A stretch of 64,000 nt of DNA from Nocardioides sp. dk884. GTDB lineage: Bacteria; Actinomycetota; Actinomycetes; Propionibacteriales; Nocardioidaceae. Within the stretch, counting starts at the first letter, position 1; the number at the start of each line of letters is the position of its first letter. Below the pieces are notes generated by a model. It did no database searches and was not told the origin of the DNA. It saw only the letters and a list, made by a program, of their open reading frames with translations. The position numbers and the translations under genes are program-made. The stretch is from assembly GCF_009557055.1 (NCBI RefSeq), contig NZ_CP045649.1:682001-746000 (forward strand), read 5' to 3'. Below are positions 8,549 to 17,902 of this stretch, in pieces.

Positions 8549-9853
8549 ATGGCCGACTCCGAGCTCCCCGACTGCGACACCCCAGCCGCCGTGCTGGCGT
8601 TCGCGCAGCGCCGTCGGGCTGCGGCCCAGCGGGCCGAGATCGACGTCTTAGAGGCCGCTCTGGTGTGGGCGGCGATGCACCCGGAAGAGTCCGTCGCCGA
8701 CGCGGCGCCGACGACCGGGCTGGTCTTCGGCGAGCTGGCCGTCCCGCTCGCTGGGGAGGGGGCGCCGCTGGTGGCGGAGTTCGCGCCGATGGAGTTCGGT
8801 GCCGCGCTGGGCATGTCCACCGACTCCGCCCGGTCGCTGGTCGGTGATGCGCTGGAGCTGGCGCACCGCCTCAAGCGCACCTGGAAGCTGGTCCGCGTCG
8901 GCAAGGTGCCGCTGTGGAAGGCTCGCCGGCTCGCGCAGCTGACGACCACCCTGCCGTTGGACGGGGCGGAGTTCGTGGACCGTCAGCTGGTCGCCTTTGT
9001 CGGGAAGATCAGCTGGGCCGGGATCGAGCGACTCGTCGACCAGGCCCGCGTGATGTTCGACCCCGAGGGTGCGGAGAAGCAGCGCCGTGAGGCGGCCGAC
9101 GGGCGCCGGTTCGACGTGCGCACCGACGGGGCCACCCACGACGGGACCGTGCACGTCGAGGGGGTCCTCGACCTCGCCGACGCGATCGACCTCGACACCG
9201 CGATCCGGCAGGGCGCGGAGGAGCTCGGGGCCCTTGGCTCCACCGAATCGTTGGACGTGCGCCGTTCGATGGCCGCCGGTGAGCTTGCCCGCCGGCAGCT
9301 GGCCTTCGACCTGCGCGCCGAGGCGGGTGGGGGCTGCGCCTCGGTGGTGAAGCCGCGGCAGGTGGTCATCCACGTGCACCTGTCCGCCGCCGCGATCTCC
9401 CGCGACGAGGCCGGGATCGCGAAGGTCGAGGAGACCCGGTCCATCGTGTCGACCGACCAGGTCCGTGACTGGTGCGCCAACCCCGAGACCCAGGTCGTGA
9501 TCAAGCCGGTGATCGATCTCGAGGCTCATCACCACACCGACGCCTACGCCATCCCGGACCGGATCGTCGAGCAGACCCGTCTGGCCCAGCCGGTCTGTGC
9601 CTTCCCGTGGTGCGAACGCCCCGCCCGACGCTGCGACACCGACCACGTCACCGCCCACGGATCAGGCGGCCCGACCTGCGCGTGCAACCTGGCGCCGCTG
9701 TGCCGACGACACCATCGGGCCAAGACCCACACCGCGTGGACCTACGACAAGACCGACGCCGCGACCTACCTCTGGCGATCGCCCCACGGGCTCCACCTGG
9801 TCAAGGACGACGGCACCACCCGCCTCGTCACCGCGCACCCGCCGGACGAGTAG
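8549..9853 (+). CDS. DUF222 / HNH endonuclease family protein (13E12-repeat type)
   Basis: 434 residues. The N-terminal ~300 residues are the helical DUF222 domain; the C-terminal part has an HNH motif with zinc-type cysteines: CAFPWCERPARRCDTDHVTAHGSGG, CNLAPLCRRHH (about residues 350-395). The family is abundant in actinobacteria (13E12 repeat proteins in M. tuberculosis, several of which have LexA boxes). Its cellular role is unsettled; nuclease activity is inferred from the HNH motif. Codon 34 is TTA, a very rare leucine codon in such GC-rich DNA. It is controlled by a LexA box and bracketed by inverted short repeats, which suggests a mobile or duplicated unit. Confidence 0.9.
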   Translation: MADSELPDCDTPAAVLAFAQRRRAAAQRAEIDVLEAALVWAAMHPEESVADAAPTTGLVFGELAVPLAGEGAPLVAEFAPMEFGAALGMSTDSARSLVGDALELAHRLKRTWKLVRVGKVPLWKARRLAQLTTTLPLDGAEFVDRQLVAFVGKISWAGIERLVDQARVMFDPEGAEKQRREAADGRRFDVRTDGATHDGTVHVEGVLDLADAIDLDTAIRQGAEELGALGSTESLDVRRSMAAGELARRQLAFDLRAEAGGGCASVVKPRQVVIHVHLSAAAISRDEAGIAKVEETRSIVSTDQVRDWCANPETQVVIKPVIDLEAHHHTDAYAIPDRIVEQTRLAQPVCAFPWCERPARRCDTDHVTAHGSGGPTCACNLAPLCRRHHRAKTHTAWTYDKTDAATYLWRSPHGLHLVKDDGTTRLVTAHPPDE

Positions 9854-9907
9854 ATCGACCGCCCCGGACCCCGCCAGCAGCCAGTCGGCGGGGCCGCACC
9901 GCTGCCT

Positions 9908-9929
9908 GGTTTCGACGAGCTCGACCAAC
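9908..9929 (-). repeat. Short intergenic repeat, copy B (inverted)
   Basis: The reverse complement of copy A at 8433-8454 with two differences by eye. It lies 55 nt after the HNH gene; the two copies therefore bracket that gene as an inverted pair about 1.45 kb apart. Confidence 0.65.
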
Positions 9930-10035
9930 GGGTCTCCGTTCGACCGGTGGCGCCGGCTCGGCCCCCGTGGCGCCCGCGACCAGCACCCTGGGTCCACATT
10001 CCGGGACCGGTGCCCAGGTGCTGAAACGGGGCCCG

Positions 10036-10041
10036 TAAGGT
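10036..10041 (+). promoter_or_regulatory. -10 box of the thrC riboswitch transcript (TAAGGT)
   Basis: TAAGGT ends 8 nt before the first paired base of the SAM-I aptamer, so the transcript would begin almost exactly with the riboswitch. No convincing -35 box was seen. Confidence 0.45.
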
Positions 10042-10049
10042 GAGCCCTG

Positions 10050-10186
10050 CTCATCAAGAGGGACAGAGGGATACGGCCCGAAGAAGTCCCGGCAACCGCC
10101 ACGAGCCTCCGCCTCCCGCCAGGGATCGGATCGTGGAAACGGTGCCAATTCCGTCCGGCGCGATGGTCGCAGCCGGAGAAGATGAG
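10050..10186 (+). promoter_or_regulatory. SAM-I (S-box) riboswitch upstream of thrC
   Basis: Closing stem P1 pairs CTCATC (10050-10055) with GATGAG (10181-10186). Between them are the hallmark conserved blocks: AGAGGGACAGAGGGA, GGCCCG, CCCGGCAACC and GGTGCCAATTCC. P1 ends directly before the SD AAGGAGG (10187-10193) of thrC, and CCTCC stretches at 10106-10116 could pair with that SD. No T-rich terminator is present between aptamer and gene, so control is probably at translation initiation. The expected effect is reduced thrC and sulfur-carrier expression when S-adenosylmethionine is abundant. Confidence 0.93.
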
Positions 10187-10199
10187 AAGGAGGTCCTTC

Positions 10200-11486
10200 A
10201 TGAGCGCCGTTGTTTCCGAGTCGACCCAGGTCGCCACCCCGGCCCACGAGCTGCGCGATGGCGCGTTCGGTCACGCCACCGGGCTGAGCTGTCGTGAGTG
10301 CGGCCACCAGGTCGCCCTCGGGCCCCACTACGCGTGTCCGGAGTGCTTCGGCCCCCTGGAGATCGCCTACGACTTCCCCGCCGTCACCCGCGAGCAGATC
10401 GAGGCCGGTCCGGCCAACATCTGGCGCTACAAGGCGCTCCTCCCGGTGCCGAGCGACATCGAGTCCAGCCCCAACATGGAGCCCGGCTTCACCCGGCTGC
10501 TCAAGGCCGACAACCTCGGTCGTGCCCTCGGCATCGACAACCTGTGGGTCAAGGACGACAGCACCAACCCCACCAACTCCTTCAAGGACCGCGTCGTCGC
10601 CTGCGCCCTGAGCGCGGCCCGCGAGTTCGGCAGCAAGGTCTTCGCCTGCCCCTCGACCGGCAACCTCGCCAACGCGGTGGCCGCGGCGGGTGCGCGCGCC
10701 GGGATCAAGACGGTCGTCTTCATCCCGAGCAACCTCGAGAAGCCCAAGCAGATCAACTCCGCGATCTACACCGACTCCCTCGTCGCCGTGAACGGCAACT
10801 ACGACGACGTCAACAAGCTCGCCAGCGAGATCGCGGGCGAGGAGGACGGCTGGGCGTTCGTCAACGTCAACGTCCGTCCGTACTACGCCGAGGGCTCCAA
10901 GACCCTCGGGTACGAGATCGCCGAGCAGCTCGGCTGGCGCCTGCCCGACCAGATCGTCATCCCGGTGGCGTCCGGCTCGCAGCTGACCAAGGTGCACAAG
11001 GCCTTCCAGGAGCTGATCAAGCTCGGCCTGGTCGAGGACAAGCCCTACAAGGTGTACGGCGCCCAGGCCACCGGCTGCTCGCCGGTCTCGGTCGCCTACA
11101 AGGCCGGCGTCGACGCGATCCGTCCGGTCAAGCCGGACACCATCGCCAAGAGCCTCGCGATCGGCAACCCCGCCGACGGCATCTACGTCCTCGACGTGTG
11201 CCGCCAGACCGGGGGAGCGGTCGAGGACATCACCGACGACGAGGTGCGCGACGCGATCGTGCTGCTCGCCCGCACCGAGGGCGTCTTCACCGAGACCGCC
11301 GGCGGCACCACGGTCGGTGTGCTCAAGAAGCTCGTCGAGACCGGCCAGCTCGACACCAGCCTGGAGACGGTCGTCATCAACACCGGCCACGGCCTGAAGA
11401 CCCTCGACGCGGTGGCCGACGTGGTCGGCGCGCGCGCGACGATCGAGCCGAACTACGCCGCGTTCCGCGACTCCGGCATCGTCTGA
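10200..11486 (+). CDS. thrC: Threonine synthase
   Basis: 428 residues. PLP enzyme that converts O-phosphohomoserine to threonine. An N-terminal four-cysteine ribbon (CRECGHQVALGPHYACPECF) is followed by the fold-type II core with DDSTNPTNSFKDR, where Lys129 should bind PLP, and the PSTGNLANA loop. The start at 10200 has SD AAGGAGG 6 nt upstream; an ATG at 10182 in the same frame lies inside the riboswitch stem and is unlikely. SAM-I control makes sense because phosphohomoserine is the branch point between threonine and methionine. The sulfur-carrier gene follows 34 nt later with its own SD. Confidence 0.95.
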   Translation: MSAVVSESTQVATPAHELRDGAFGHATGLSCRECGHQVALGPHYACPECFGPLEIAYDFPAVTREQIEAGPANIWRYKALLPVPSDIESSPNMEPGFTRLLKADNLGRALGIDNLWVKDDSTNPTNSFKDRVVACALSAAREFGSKVFACPSTGNLANAVAAAGARAGIKTVVFIPSNLEKPKQINSAIYTDSLVAVNGNYDDVNKLASEIAGEEDGWAFVNVNVRPYYAEGSKTLGYEIAEQLGWRLPDQIVIPVASGSQLTKVHKAFQELIKLGLVEDKPYKVYGAQATGCSPVSVAYKAGVDAIRPVKPDTIAKSLAIGNPADGIYVLDVCRQTGGAVEDITDDEVRDAIVLLARTEGVFTETAGGTTVGVLKKLVETGQLDTSLETVVINTGHGLKTLDAVADVVGARATIEPNYAAFRDSGIV

Positions 11487-11520
11487 GCCACCCCCAGCAC
11501 CCGCACTCCAGGAGCCTCCC

Positions 11521-11799
11521 GTGAGCATTTCCGTCCGGATCCCGACCATCCTGCGCACCTACACCGGCGGCGAGTCCGAGGTGAGCGCCACCGGCGCGAC
11601 CCTGGCCGAGGTCCTCGACGACCTCGAGGCCAACTTCGCCGGCATCAAGGGCCGCATCCTCGACGACAACGGCGCGCTGCGCCGCTTCGTCAACGTCTAC
11701 GTCGGCAACGAGGACGTCCGCTTCCTCGACGACCTGGCCACCCCGACGCCGGACGGCGCCCAGGTCTCGGTGATCCCGGCCGTCGCCGGCGGCTGCTGA
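11521..11799 (+). CDS. ThiS/MoaD-fold sulfur-carrier protein, CysO-like
   Basis: 92 residues, ubiquitin-like beta-grasp. The sequence starts ISVRIPTILRTYTGG and ends DGAQVSVIPAVAGGC, close to CysO of M. tuberculosis, whose C-terminal glycine carries sulfur as a thiocarboxylate for cysteine synthesis. Here the diglycine is followed by one extra Cys, so a protease (Mec-type JAMM) would need to trim it before activation. GTG start with SD AGGAG 6 nt upstream. Being in the SAM-riboswitch operon with thrC links it to sulfur amino-acid metabolism. A MoaD/ThiS role is possible but no moa or thi genes are near. Confidence 0.85.
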   Translation: MSISVRIPTILRTYTGGESEVSATGATLAEVLDDLEANFAGIKGRILDDNGALRRFVNVYVGNEDVRFLDDLATPTPDGAQVSVIPAVAGGC

Positions 11800-11820
11800 G
11801 CCACCGGCGCCGCCCGGCCC

Positions 11821-11826
11821 TAGGCT
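11821..11826 (+). promoter_or_regulatory. Leaderless-type -10 box of the OsmC gene (TAGGCT)
   Basis: TAGGCT lies 7 nt before the GTG at 11834 with no SD sequence between them. Confidence 0.5.
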
Positions 11827-11833
11827 GGGCGAC

Positions 11834-12295
11834 GTGGAGCACCACTACCGCCTCGACCTGACCTGGCAGGGCAACCGCGGCTCCGGGACGAGCGGCTATC
11901 GCGACTACGGCCGCGACGTCCTGGTCCGCGCCGACGGCAAGCCGGACCTGGCCGGCTCCGCCGATGTCCCGTTCCGCGGCGACGGCTCGCGCTGGAACCC
12001 CGAGGAGCTGCTGCTCGCGGCGCTGAGCCAGTGCCACCTGCTGTCCTACCTGCACTCCGCGGTGCAGCACGGCATCGTGGTCACCGGCTACGCCGACGCG
12101 CCCGTCGGCACCATGGAGCAGGTCGGCCAGGGCGGCCGGTTCACCTCCGTGGTGCTGCGCCCCCAGGTCACGATCACCGATCCCGACCAGGTCGCGCTCG
12201 CCCGGGAGATCCACCGCGAGGCGTCGGCGAACTGCTTCATCGCCGCGTCGGTGAGCTTCCCCGTCACCCACGAGCCGGTGGTCCTCGCGAGATGA
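11834..12295 (+). CDS. OsmC-family peroxiredoxin-like protein
   Basis: 153 residues. OsmC/Ohr fold with the two conserved reactive cysteines, Cys67 in LSQCHLLSYL and Cys134 in SANCFIAASV. Family members reduce organic hydroperoxides with thiol partners. Expression appears to start from its own leaderless promoter. The ATP-grasp gene overlaps its end (ATGA). Whether it is Ohr or OsmC subtype cannot be told reliably by eye. Confidence 0.85.
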   Translation: MEHHYRLDLTWQGNRGSGTSGYRDYGRDVLVRADGKPDLAGSADVPFRGDGSRWNPEELLLAALSQCHLLSYLHSAVQHGIVVTGYADAPVGTMEQVGQGGRFTSVVLRPQVTITDPDQVALAREIHREASANCFIAASVSFPVTHEPVVLAR

Positions 12296-13152
12296 CCGAC
12301 GTGCTGCTCGCGACCTTCGCCCTGATGCCCGACGGCGAGCCCGGCGGCGACCTGCTGGTGAGCGCCCTCGCCGAGCGTGGCGTCGACGCGGCCTGGGCGT
12401 GCTGGGACGACCCGGACGTCGACTGGGCGGGCGCGCGGTTGGTGGCGGTGCGCTCCACCTGGGACTACCACCGGCGTGCCGAGGAGTTCCTGGCCTGGGC
12501 GCGGCGCACCTCGGTCTCGACGCCGCTTCTCAACGGCCCCGAGGCCTTCGCCTGGAACGCCGACAAGGCCTACCTGACCGAGCTCGCCGACCTGGTGCCC
12601 ACGGTCCCGACCGGGCTGCTCGACGACGCCACGCTCGTCGCCGGGCTGGAGGCTGCCCTCGCGCGCTGGGGGAGCGTGGTGATCAAGCCGCGGACCGGGG
12701 CCGGCGGGGTCGGGGTGGTGGTCGCGGAGTCGCTGGCCGACGCGCGGCTCGAGGGCCTGACCTCGGCGCCCTGGGTGGTCCAGCCGCTCGTGGAGTCGGT
12801 ACGCACCACCGGGGAGGTCTCGGTGTTCGTCCTCGGCGGCGGGGCCGTCAGCCAGGTGGACAAGTCGGTCGCCGGCGCCGACGGCGCCGAGATCCGCGTG
12901 CACGAGCTGTACGGCGGCACCTCGCGCGCCGTCGCGCTGGGCGAGGAGCAGGCGGTCCTCGCCGAGGACGCCGTCCGGGCCGCGGCCGGGCTGACCGGGG
13001 CGGACCTCACCTACGCCCGCGTCGACCTGATGCGGTGGGAGGGGCGCTGGGTGGTGAGCGAGCTGGAGCTGATCGAGCCCGGTCTCTACCTCGACGTCGA
13101 GCCCGCCACCGCCGGCCGGTTCGCCGACCTGGTGGCCCGGCACCTCGTCTGA
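12292..13152 (+). CDS. ATP-grasp domain protein
   Basis: 286 residues. ATP-grasp ligase fold like glutathione synthetase/RimK: nucleotide-binding VVIKPRTGAGGVGVV (about 120-134), hinge PWVVQPLVES, and the metal-binding end ARVDLMRWEGRWVVSELELIEPGLY. Such enzymes make peptide-like bonds between a carboxylate and an amine or thiol. The substrate is not evident. It starts at the ATGA overlap with the OsmC gene, so the two share an operon and possibly a redox or thiol role. It ends 26 nt before the groEL promoter region. Confidence 0.8.
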   Translation: MTDVLLATFALMPDGEPGGDLLVSALAERGVDAAWACWDDPDVDWAGARLVAVRSTWDYHRRAEEFLAWARRTSVSTPLLNGPEAFAWNADKAYLTELADLVPTVPTGLLDDATLVAGLEAALARWGSVVIKPRTGAGGVGVVVAESLADARLEGLTSAPWVVQPLVESVRTTGEVSVFVLGGGAVSQVDKSVAGADGAEIRVHELYGGTSRAVALGEEQAVLAEDAVRAAAGLTGADLTYARVDLMRWEGRWVVSELELIEPGLYLDVEPATAGRFADLVARHLV

Positions 13153-13178
13153 GCGCGACGTACGGGAGCCCCGAACTT

Positions 13179-14993
<1,815 letters not shown>

Positions 14994-15018
14994 GTCCAGC
15001 CCCACCCCGCACCAACGA

Positions 15019-15046
15019 CGAGGCCCCCGCTGCGGCGGGGGCCTCG
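15019..15046 (+). terminator. Terminator of groEL
   Basis: Perfect 12-bp stem CGAGGCCCCCGC / GCGGGGGCCTCG with a 4-nt loop, followed by TTGCATTTCC. Rho-independent type with a weak T run. Confidence 0.85.
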
Positions 15047-15058
15047 TTGCATTTCCTC

Positions 15059-15102
15059 GCCGAGTCGGCGCCAATGGTGCGCCGAGTCGTCGCTTGTGGC
15101 GC
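15059..15102 (+). repeat. 22-bp tandem repeat family, locus 1 (two units)
   Basis: Unit 1 (15059-15080) begins GCCGAGTCGGCGCCAATGG; unit 2 (15081-15102) begins GCCGAGTCG and ends TTGTGGCGC. It sits between the groEL terminator and the sigma-factor gene, the only locus of the family lying between two genes in the same direction apart from the one before coxS. Confidence 0.8.
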
Positions 15103-15178
15103 TAGCCCGGCGCCGGTCGGGTACCACGAGATGGACGGGCGGACCGGGACGCCTGCGGGGCTGTGTGAGGGTGAAGAC

Positions 15179-15724
15179 GTGAACGACGCGGCGCGACGCA
15201 GGCGGTTCGAGCAGCTGGTGCCGCCGATGATCGACCCGTTGCGGCGCTTCCTGATCCGGCGTACCGACCCGGCCACGGCGGACGACGTCCTGGCCGACAC
15301 ATTGCTGGTCTGCTGGCGCCGCCTCGAGCAGCTGCCGCAGGACCCGCTGCCGTGGGCGTACGGCGTGGCGAAGCACTGCCTGGCCAACGCCGAGCGCGCC
15401 GGCCGCCGGCAACGCCGGGTGGCGGCGAAGGTGGCCGTCCTCGACCCGCCGGCCTCCATCAGCCCCGGCCCCGGTGACAGCGCCGATGACCCGGTCACTC
15501 GCGCGCTCGCGCGGCTGCGTCCCGACGACGCCGAGCTGCTGCGGCTGTGGGCGTGGGAGCAGCTGGGCGCGGCGGAGATCGCGCAGGTGCTCGGGATCAG
15601 CGCCAACGCCGCCTCGATCCGCCTGCACCGGGCGAGGCAGCGACTGCGCGAAGAATTGGGAGAGCTGGGAAAGAGCGAGGGGCTTGCCGGACATGAGGAG
15701 TCGAGAGAGGGGAGGAAGCGATGA
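15179..15724 (+). CDS. ECF-type RNA polymerase sigma factor
   Basis: 181 residues. Region 2 (about residues 10-75) contains DPLRRFLIRRTDPATADDVL and the DTLLVCWRR helix; region 4 (about 110-165) has the helix-turn-helix LGAAEIAQVLGISANAASIRLHRARQRL. GTG start at 15179 with GAGG 8 nt upstream; a longer reading through the upstream repeat is open but implausible. The membrane protein gene overlaps its stop (ATGA) and is the likely anti-sigma partner. The regulon cannot be seen from here. Confidence 0.88.
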   Translation: MNDAARRRRFEQLVPPMIDPLRRFLIRRTDPATADDVLADTLLVCWRRLEQLPQDPLPWAYGVAKHCLANAERAGRRQRRVAAKVAVLDPPASISPGPGDSADDPVTRALARLRPDDAELLRLWAWEQLGAAEIAQVLGISANAASIRLHRARQRLREELGELGKSEGLAGHEESREGRKR

Positions 15725-16365
15725 ACGATCGGCCCGATGACGAGCGCCTGCGTGACCTGCTTCGCGGCGCCGACCCCGCTGCCTCCCTCCCGCCGGCCGA
15801 CCCCTCCCGGGTGGCCCGTCTGATGGAGATCACGATGAGCGACGACCCCCTGACCGAGACCCGCCAGGACGGCACCCGCAACCGCAGCACCCTGACCTGG
15901 CTGGTGGCCGCCGCCGCGCTCGTCGTGATCGGCGGCGCCGGCGCGTTCGTGCTGATCAACGACGAGGACGAGGCGGGCGTGCCGGTCGCGCAGGAGAGCA
16001 TCGAGCCCACCGACGAGACCGCCCCGGTGACCACGCTGGCCGCGTCGGCCCCCGACGCGCGCTGCGGCGTGCCCACCGCGGCGATGCTCGCCCAGCAGCA
16101 GGTCGCCTTCGAGGGCACCGTGCAGGAGGTCGCCGACGACGTCGTGGTGCTCGTGCCGAGCTTGTTCTACGCCGGGAAGCCCTCCGAGCTCGTGGAGGTG
16201 CAGGGGCCGCCGCAGGAGCTGAGCGGACTGCTCCAGGCGGTCCCGTTCGAGGAGGGCGAGCGCTACCTGGTCTCCGCGAGCGACGGGCGGGTGAGCCTGT
16301 GCGGGCTGAGCGGCCCGGTGAGCCAGAACCTGCAGGAGCTGTACGTCGCCGCGTTCGGCTCCTGA
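15721..16365 (+). CDS. Single-pass membrane protein, probable anti-sigma factor
   Basis: 214 residues. N-terminal cytoplasmic segment of about 58 residues, one membrane helix (about 60-80, WLVAAAALVVIGGAGAFVL), then an extracytoplasmic domain of about 130 residues with two cysteines (RCGVP and LCGLSG). No zinc-binding HxxxCxxC motif is visible, so it is not a classic ZAS anti-sigma. Function is inferred from overlap with the sigma gene and topology. Confidence 0.7.
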   Translation: MNDRPDDERLRDLLRGADPAASLPPADPSRVARLMEITMSDDPLTETRQDGTRNRSTLTWLVAAAALVVIGGAGAFVLINDEDEAGVPVAQESIEPTDETAPVTTLAASAPDARCGVPTAAMLAQQQVAFEGTVQEVADDVVVLVPSLFYAGKPSELVEVQGPPQELSGLLQAVPFEEGERYLVSASDGRVSLCGLSGPVSQNLQELYVAAFGS

Positions 16366-16375
16366 GGCCGCCGCG

Positions 16376-16942
16376 GTGAGGGTGCACGGGCTGCTGCTCG
16401 CCGCCGGGGCCGGGCGCCGGATGGGGATGCCGAAGGCGCTCGTGCGCCACCCCGACGGCGAGCCCTGGGTGGTGCGGGCGGTGGATCTGCTGCGCGCCGG
16501 CGGCTGCGCGGAGGTCACGGTCGTGCTGGGCGCGGGCGCCGCCGAGGCACGCGAGCTGCTCGCCGGCACGGCCGCCGAGGTCGTCGTGGCGCCGGACTGG
16601 GCCGACGGGATGGCCGCCTCGCTGCGCGCCGGTCTGCGGGCCCTCGAGCCGGGGCCGGCCGAGGCGGCGCTGGTGAGCCTCGTCGACCTGCCCGACCTCA
16701 CCGCCGACGTCGTGCGCCGGGTCGCCGCCGGGGCACAGGACGCCGGCGAGGCCGCGCTCGTGCGCGCGACGTACGACAGCAGGCCGGGGCACCCGGTGCT
16801 GATCGGGCGCGGCCACTGGGTCGGGGTGCTCGCGGAGGCGACCGGGGACGCCGGGGCGCGCGGCTACCTCGCTGAGCACGGCGCGCGCGGGGTCGAGTGC
16901 GGTGACCTGGCTACCGGCCGCGACGTGGACCGCCCGCAGTAG
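16376..16942 (+). CDS. MobA/MocA-like nucleotidyltransferase
   Basis: 188 residues. NTP-transferase domain: LLLAAGAGRRMGMPKAL at the N-terminus (nucleotide-binding loop and Lys), then LVDLPDL (metal-binding Asp) and the PGHPVLIGR motif (about 137-145). This is the MocA-type CTP:molybdopterin cytidylyltransferase pattern, which makes the cytosine-dinucleotide Mo cofactor used by CO dehydrogenases. Its place ahead of cox-type genes supports this. GTG start 10 nt after the previous gene; no clear SD. Confidence 0.8.
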   Translation: MRVHGLLLAAGAGRRMGMPKALVRHPDGEPWVVRAVDLLRAGGCAEVTVVLGAGAAEARELLAGTAAEVVVAPDWADGMAASLRAGLRALEPGPAEAALVSLVDLPDLTADVVRRVAAGAQDAGEAALVRATYDSRPGHPVLIGRGHWVGVLAEATGDAGARGYLAEHGARGVECGDLATGRDVDRPQ

Positions 16943-17014
16943 GTGCCCGGCCCGCCCAACCGGCGCCGCCGAGGTTGTGAAGTGCTGCCAACCACCGACC
17001 AACGCCGACGTCAG

Positions 17015-17020
17015 TAGCCT
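17015..17020 (+). promoter_or_regulatory. Leaderless-type -10 box of the MoxR (coxD-like) gene (TAGCCT)
   Basis: TAGCCT is 6 nt upstream of the ATG at 17027. It would drive the accessory part of the cox locus. Confidence 0.5.
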
Positions 17021-17026
17021 GGGCCC

Positions 17027-17902
17027 ATGGAGCCGACCTCTGCCGCTGAGATCGCCGCCCGCCTCGAGGAGACGGGCTACCTCAGCGACGAGGGCCTCGC
17101 CACGGTGACGTTCCTGGCGCTGCGCATGCAGCGCCCGCTGCTGCTCGAGGGCGAGCCCGGCACCGGCAAGACCGCGCTCGCGGAGGCGATCGCGGCGGGC
17201 CTGGGGCTGCCGCTGGTGCGGCTGCAGTGCTACGAGGGCATCGACGCCACCCAGGCGCTCTACGACTGGGACTTCCCCCGCCAGATCCTGCACCTGCGCG
17301 CCCTGGAGGCCGCGGGCGGCACGAACGACGTGACCGAGGCCGAGAAGAGCCTGTACGACGAGCGGTTCCTGCTCGCGCGCCCGGTGCTCGCGGCGCTCCA
17401 GCAGGCGCCCGCGGTGCTGCTGGTCGATGAGGTGGACCGCGCCGACGACGAGTTCGAGGCGTTCCTGCTCGAAGTGCTCTCGACCTACCAGGTCACGATC
17501 CCCGAGCTCGGGACGGTGCGCGCCAGCACCCCGCCGGTGGTCGTGCTGACCTCCAACCGCACCCGCGAGCTGCACGACGCGCTGAAGCGGCGCTGCCTCT
17601 ACCACTGGATCGACCACCCGGCGCCGGCGCGCGAGATGGCGATCGTGCGCTCCCGCGCCCCCGAGATCTCCGCCGCGCTCACCGAGCAGGTGGTCGCGGT
17701 CACCCAGGGGCTGCGCGCCGAGGGCGGGCTGCAGAAGCCGCCGGGCGTCGCGGAGACCCTCGACTGGGCCCGCGCCCTGCACCACCTCGGCACCACCGAG
17801 CTCGACCTCGCGACCGCGAGCGCGACGCTGGGCGCGCTGGTGAAGTACCGCGAGGACGGCGAGCGGGTCCGCCAGGCGCTCGACCGGATGCTGCGGCCGT
17901 GA
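17027..17902 (+). CDS. coxD: MoxR-type AAA+ ATPase, CoxD-like
   Basis: 291 residues. Walker A GEPGTGKT (about residues 41-48), Walker B VLLVDEVDRAD (about 130), sensor TSNRTRE and a C-terminal lid. MoxR proteins work with VWA-domain partners to insert or mature metal cofactors; CoxD with CoxE matures the Cu/Mo site of CO dehydrogenase in Oligotropha. Here the VWA gene overlaps the stop (GTGA) and the cox structural genes follow downstream. First gene of the accessory operon. Confidence 0.85.
   Translation: MEPTSAAEIAARLEETGYLSDEGLATVTFLALRMQRPLLLEGEPGTGKTALAEAIAAGLGLPLVRLQCYEGIDATQALYDWDFPRQILHLRALEAAGGTNDVTEAEKSLYDERFLLARPVLAALQQAPAVLLVDEVDRADDEFEAFLLEVLSTYQVTIPELGTVRASTPPVVVLTSNRTRELHDALKRRCLYHWIDHPAPAREMAIVRSRAPEISAALTEQVVAVTQGLRAEGGLQKPPGVAETLDWARALHHLGTTELDLATASATLGALVKYREDGERVRQALDRMLRP

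Noticed and set aside
8549..9853. Insertion sequence or transposase
   Set aside because: DUF222/HNH proteins are not transposases; no target-site duplication or terminal repeats of IS type are seen, only short intergenic repeats.
15179..16365. Classic zinc anti-sigma (ZAS) partner for the sigma factor
   Set aside because: No HxxxCxxC motif in the membrane protein; kept only as probable anti-sigma from gene overlap and topology.
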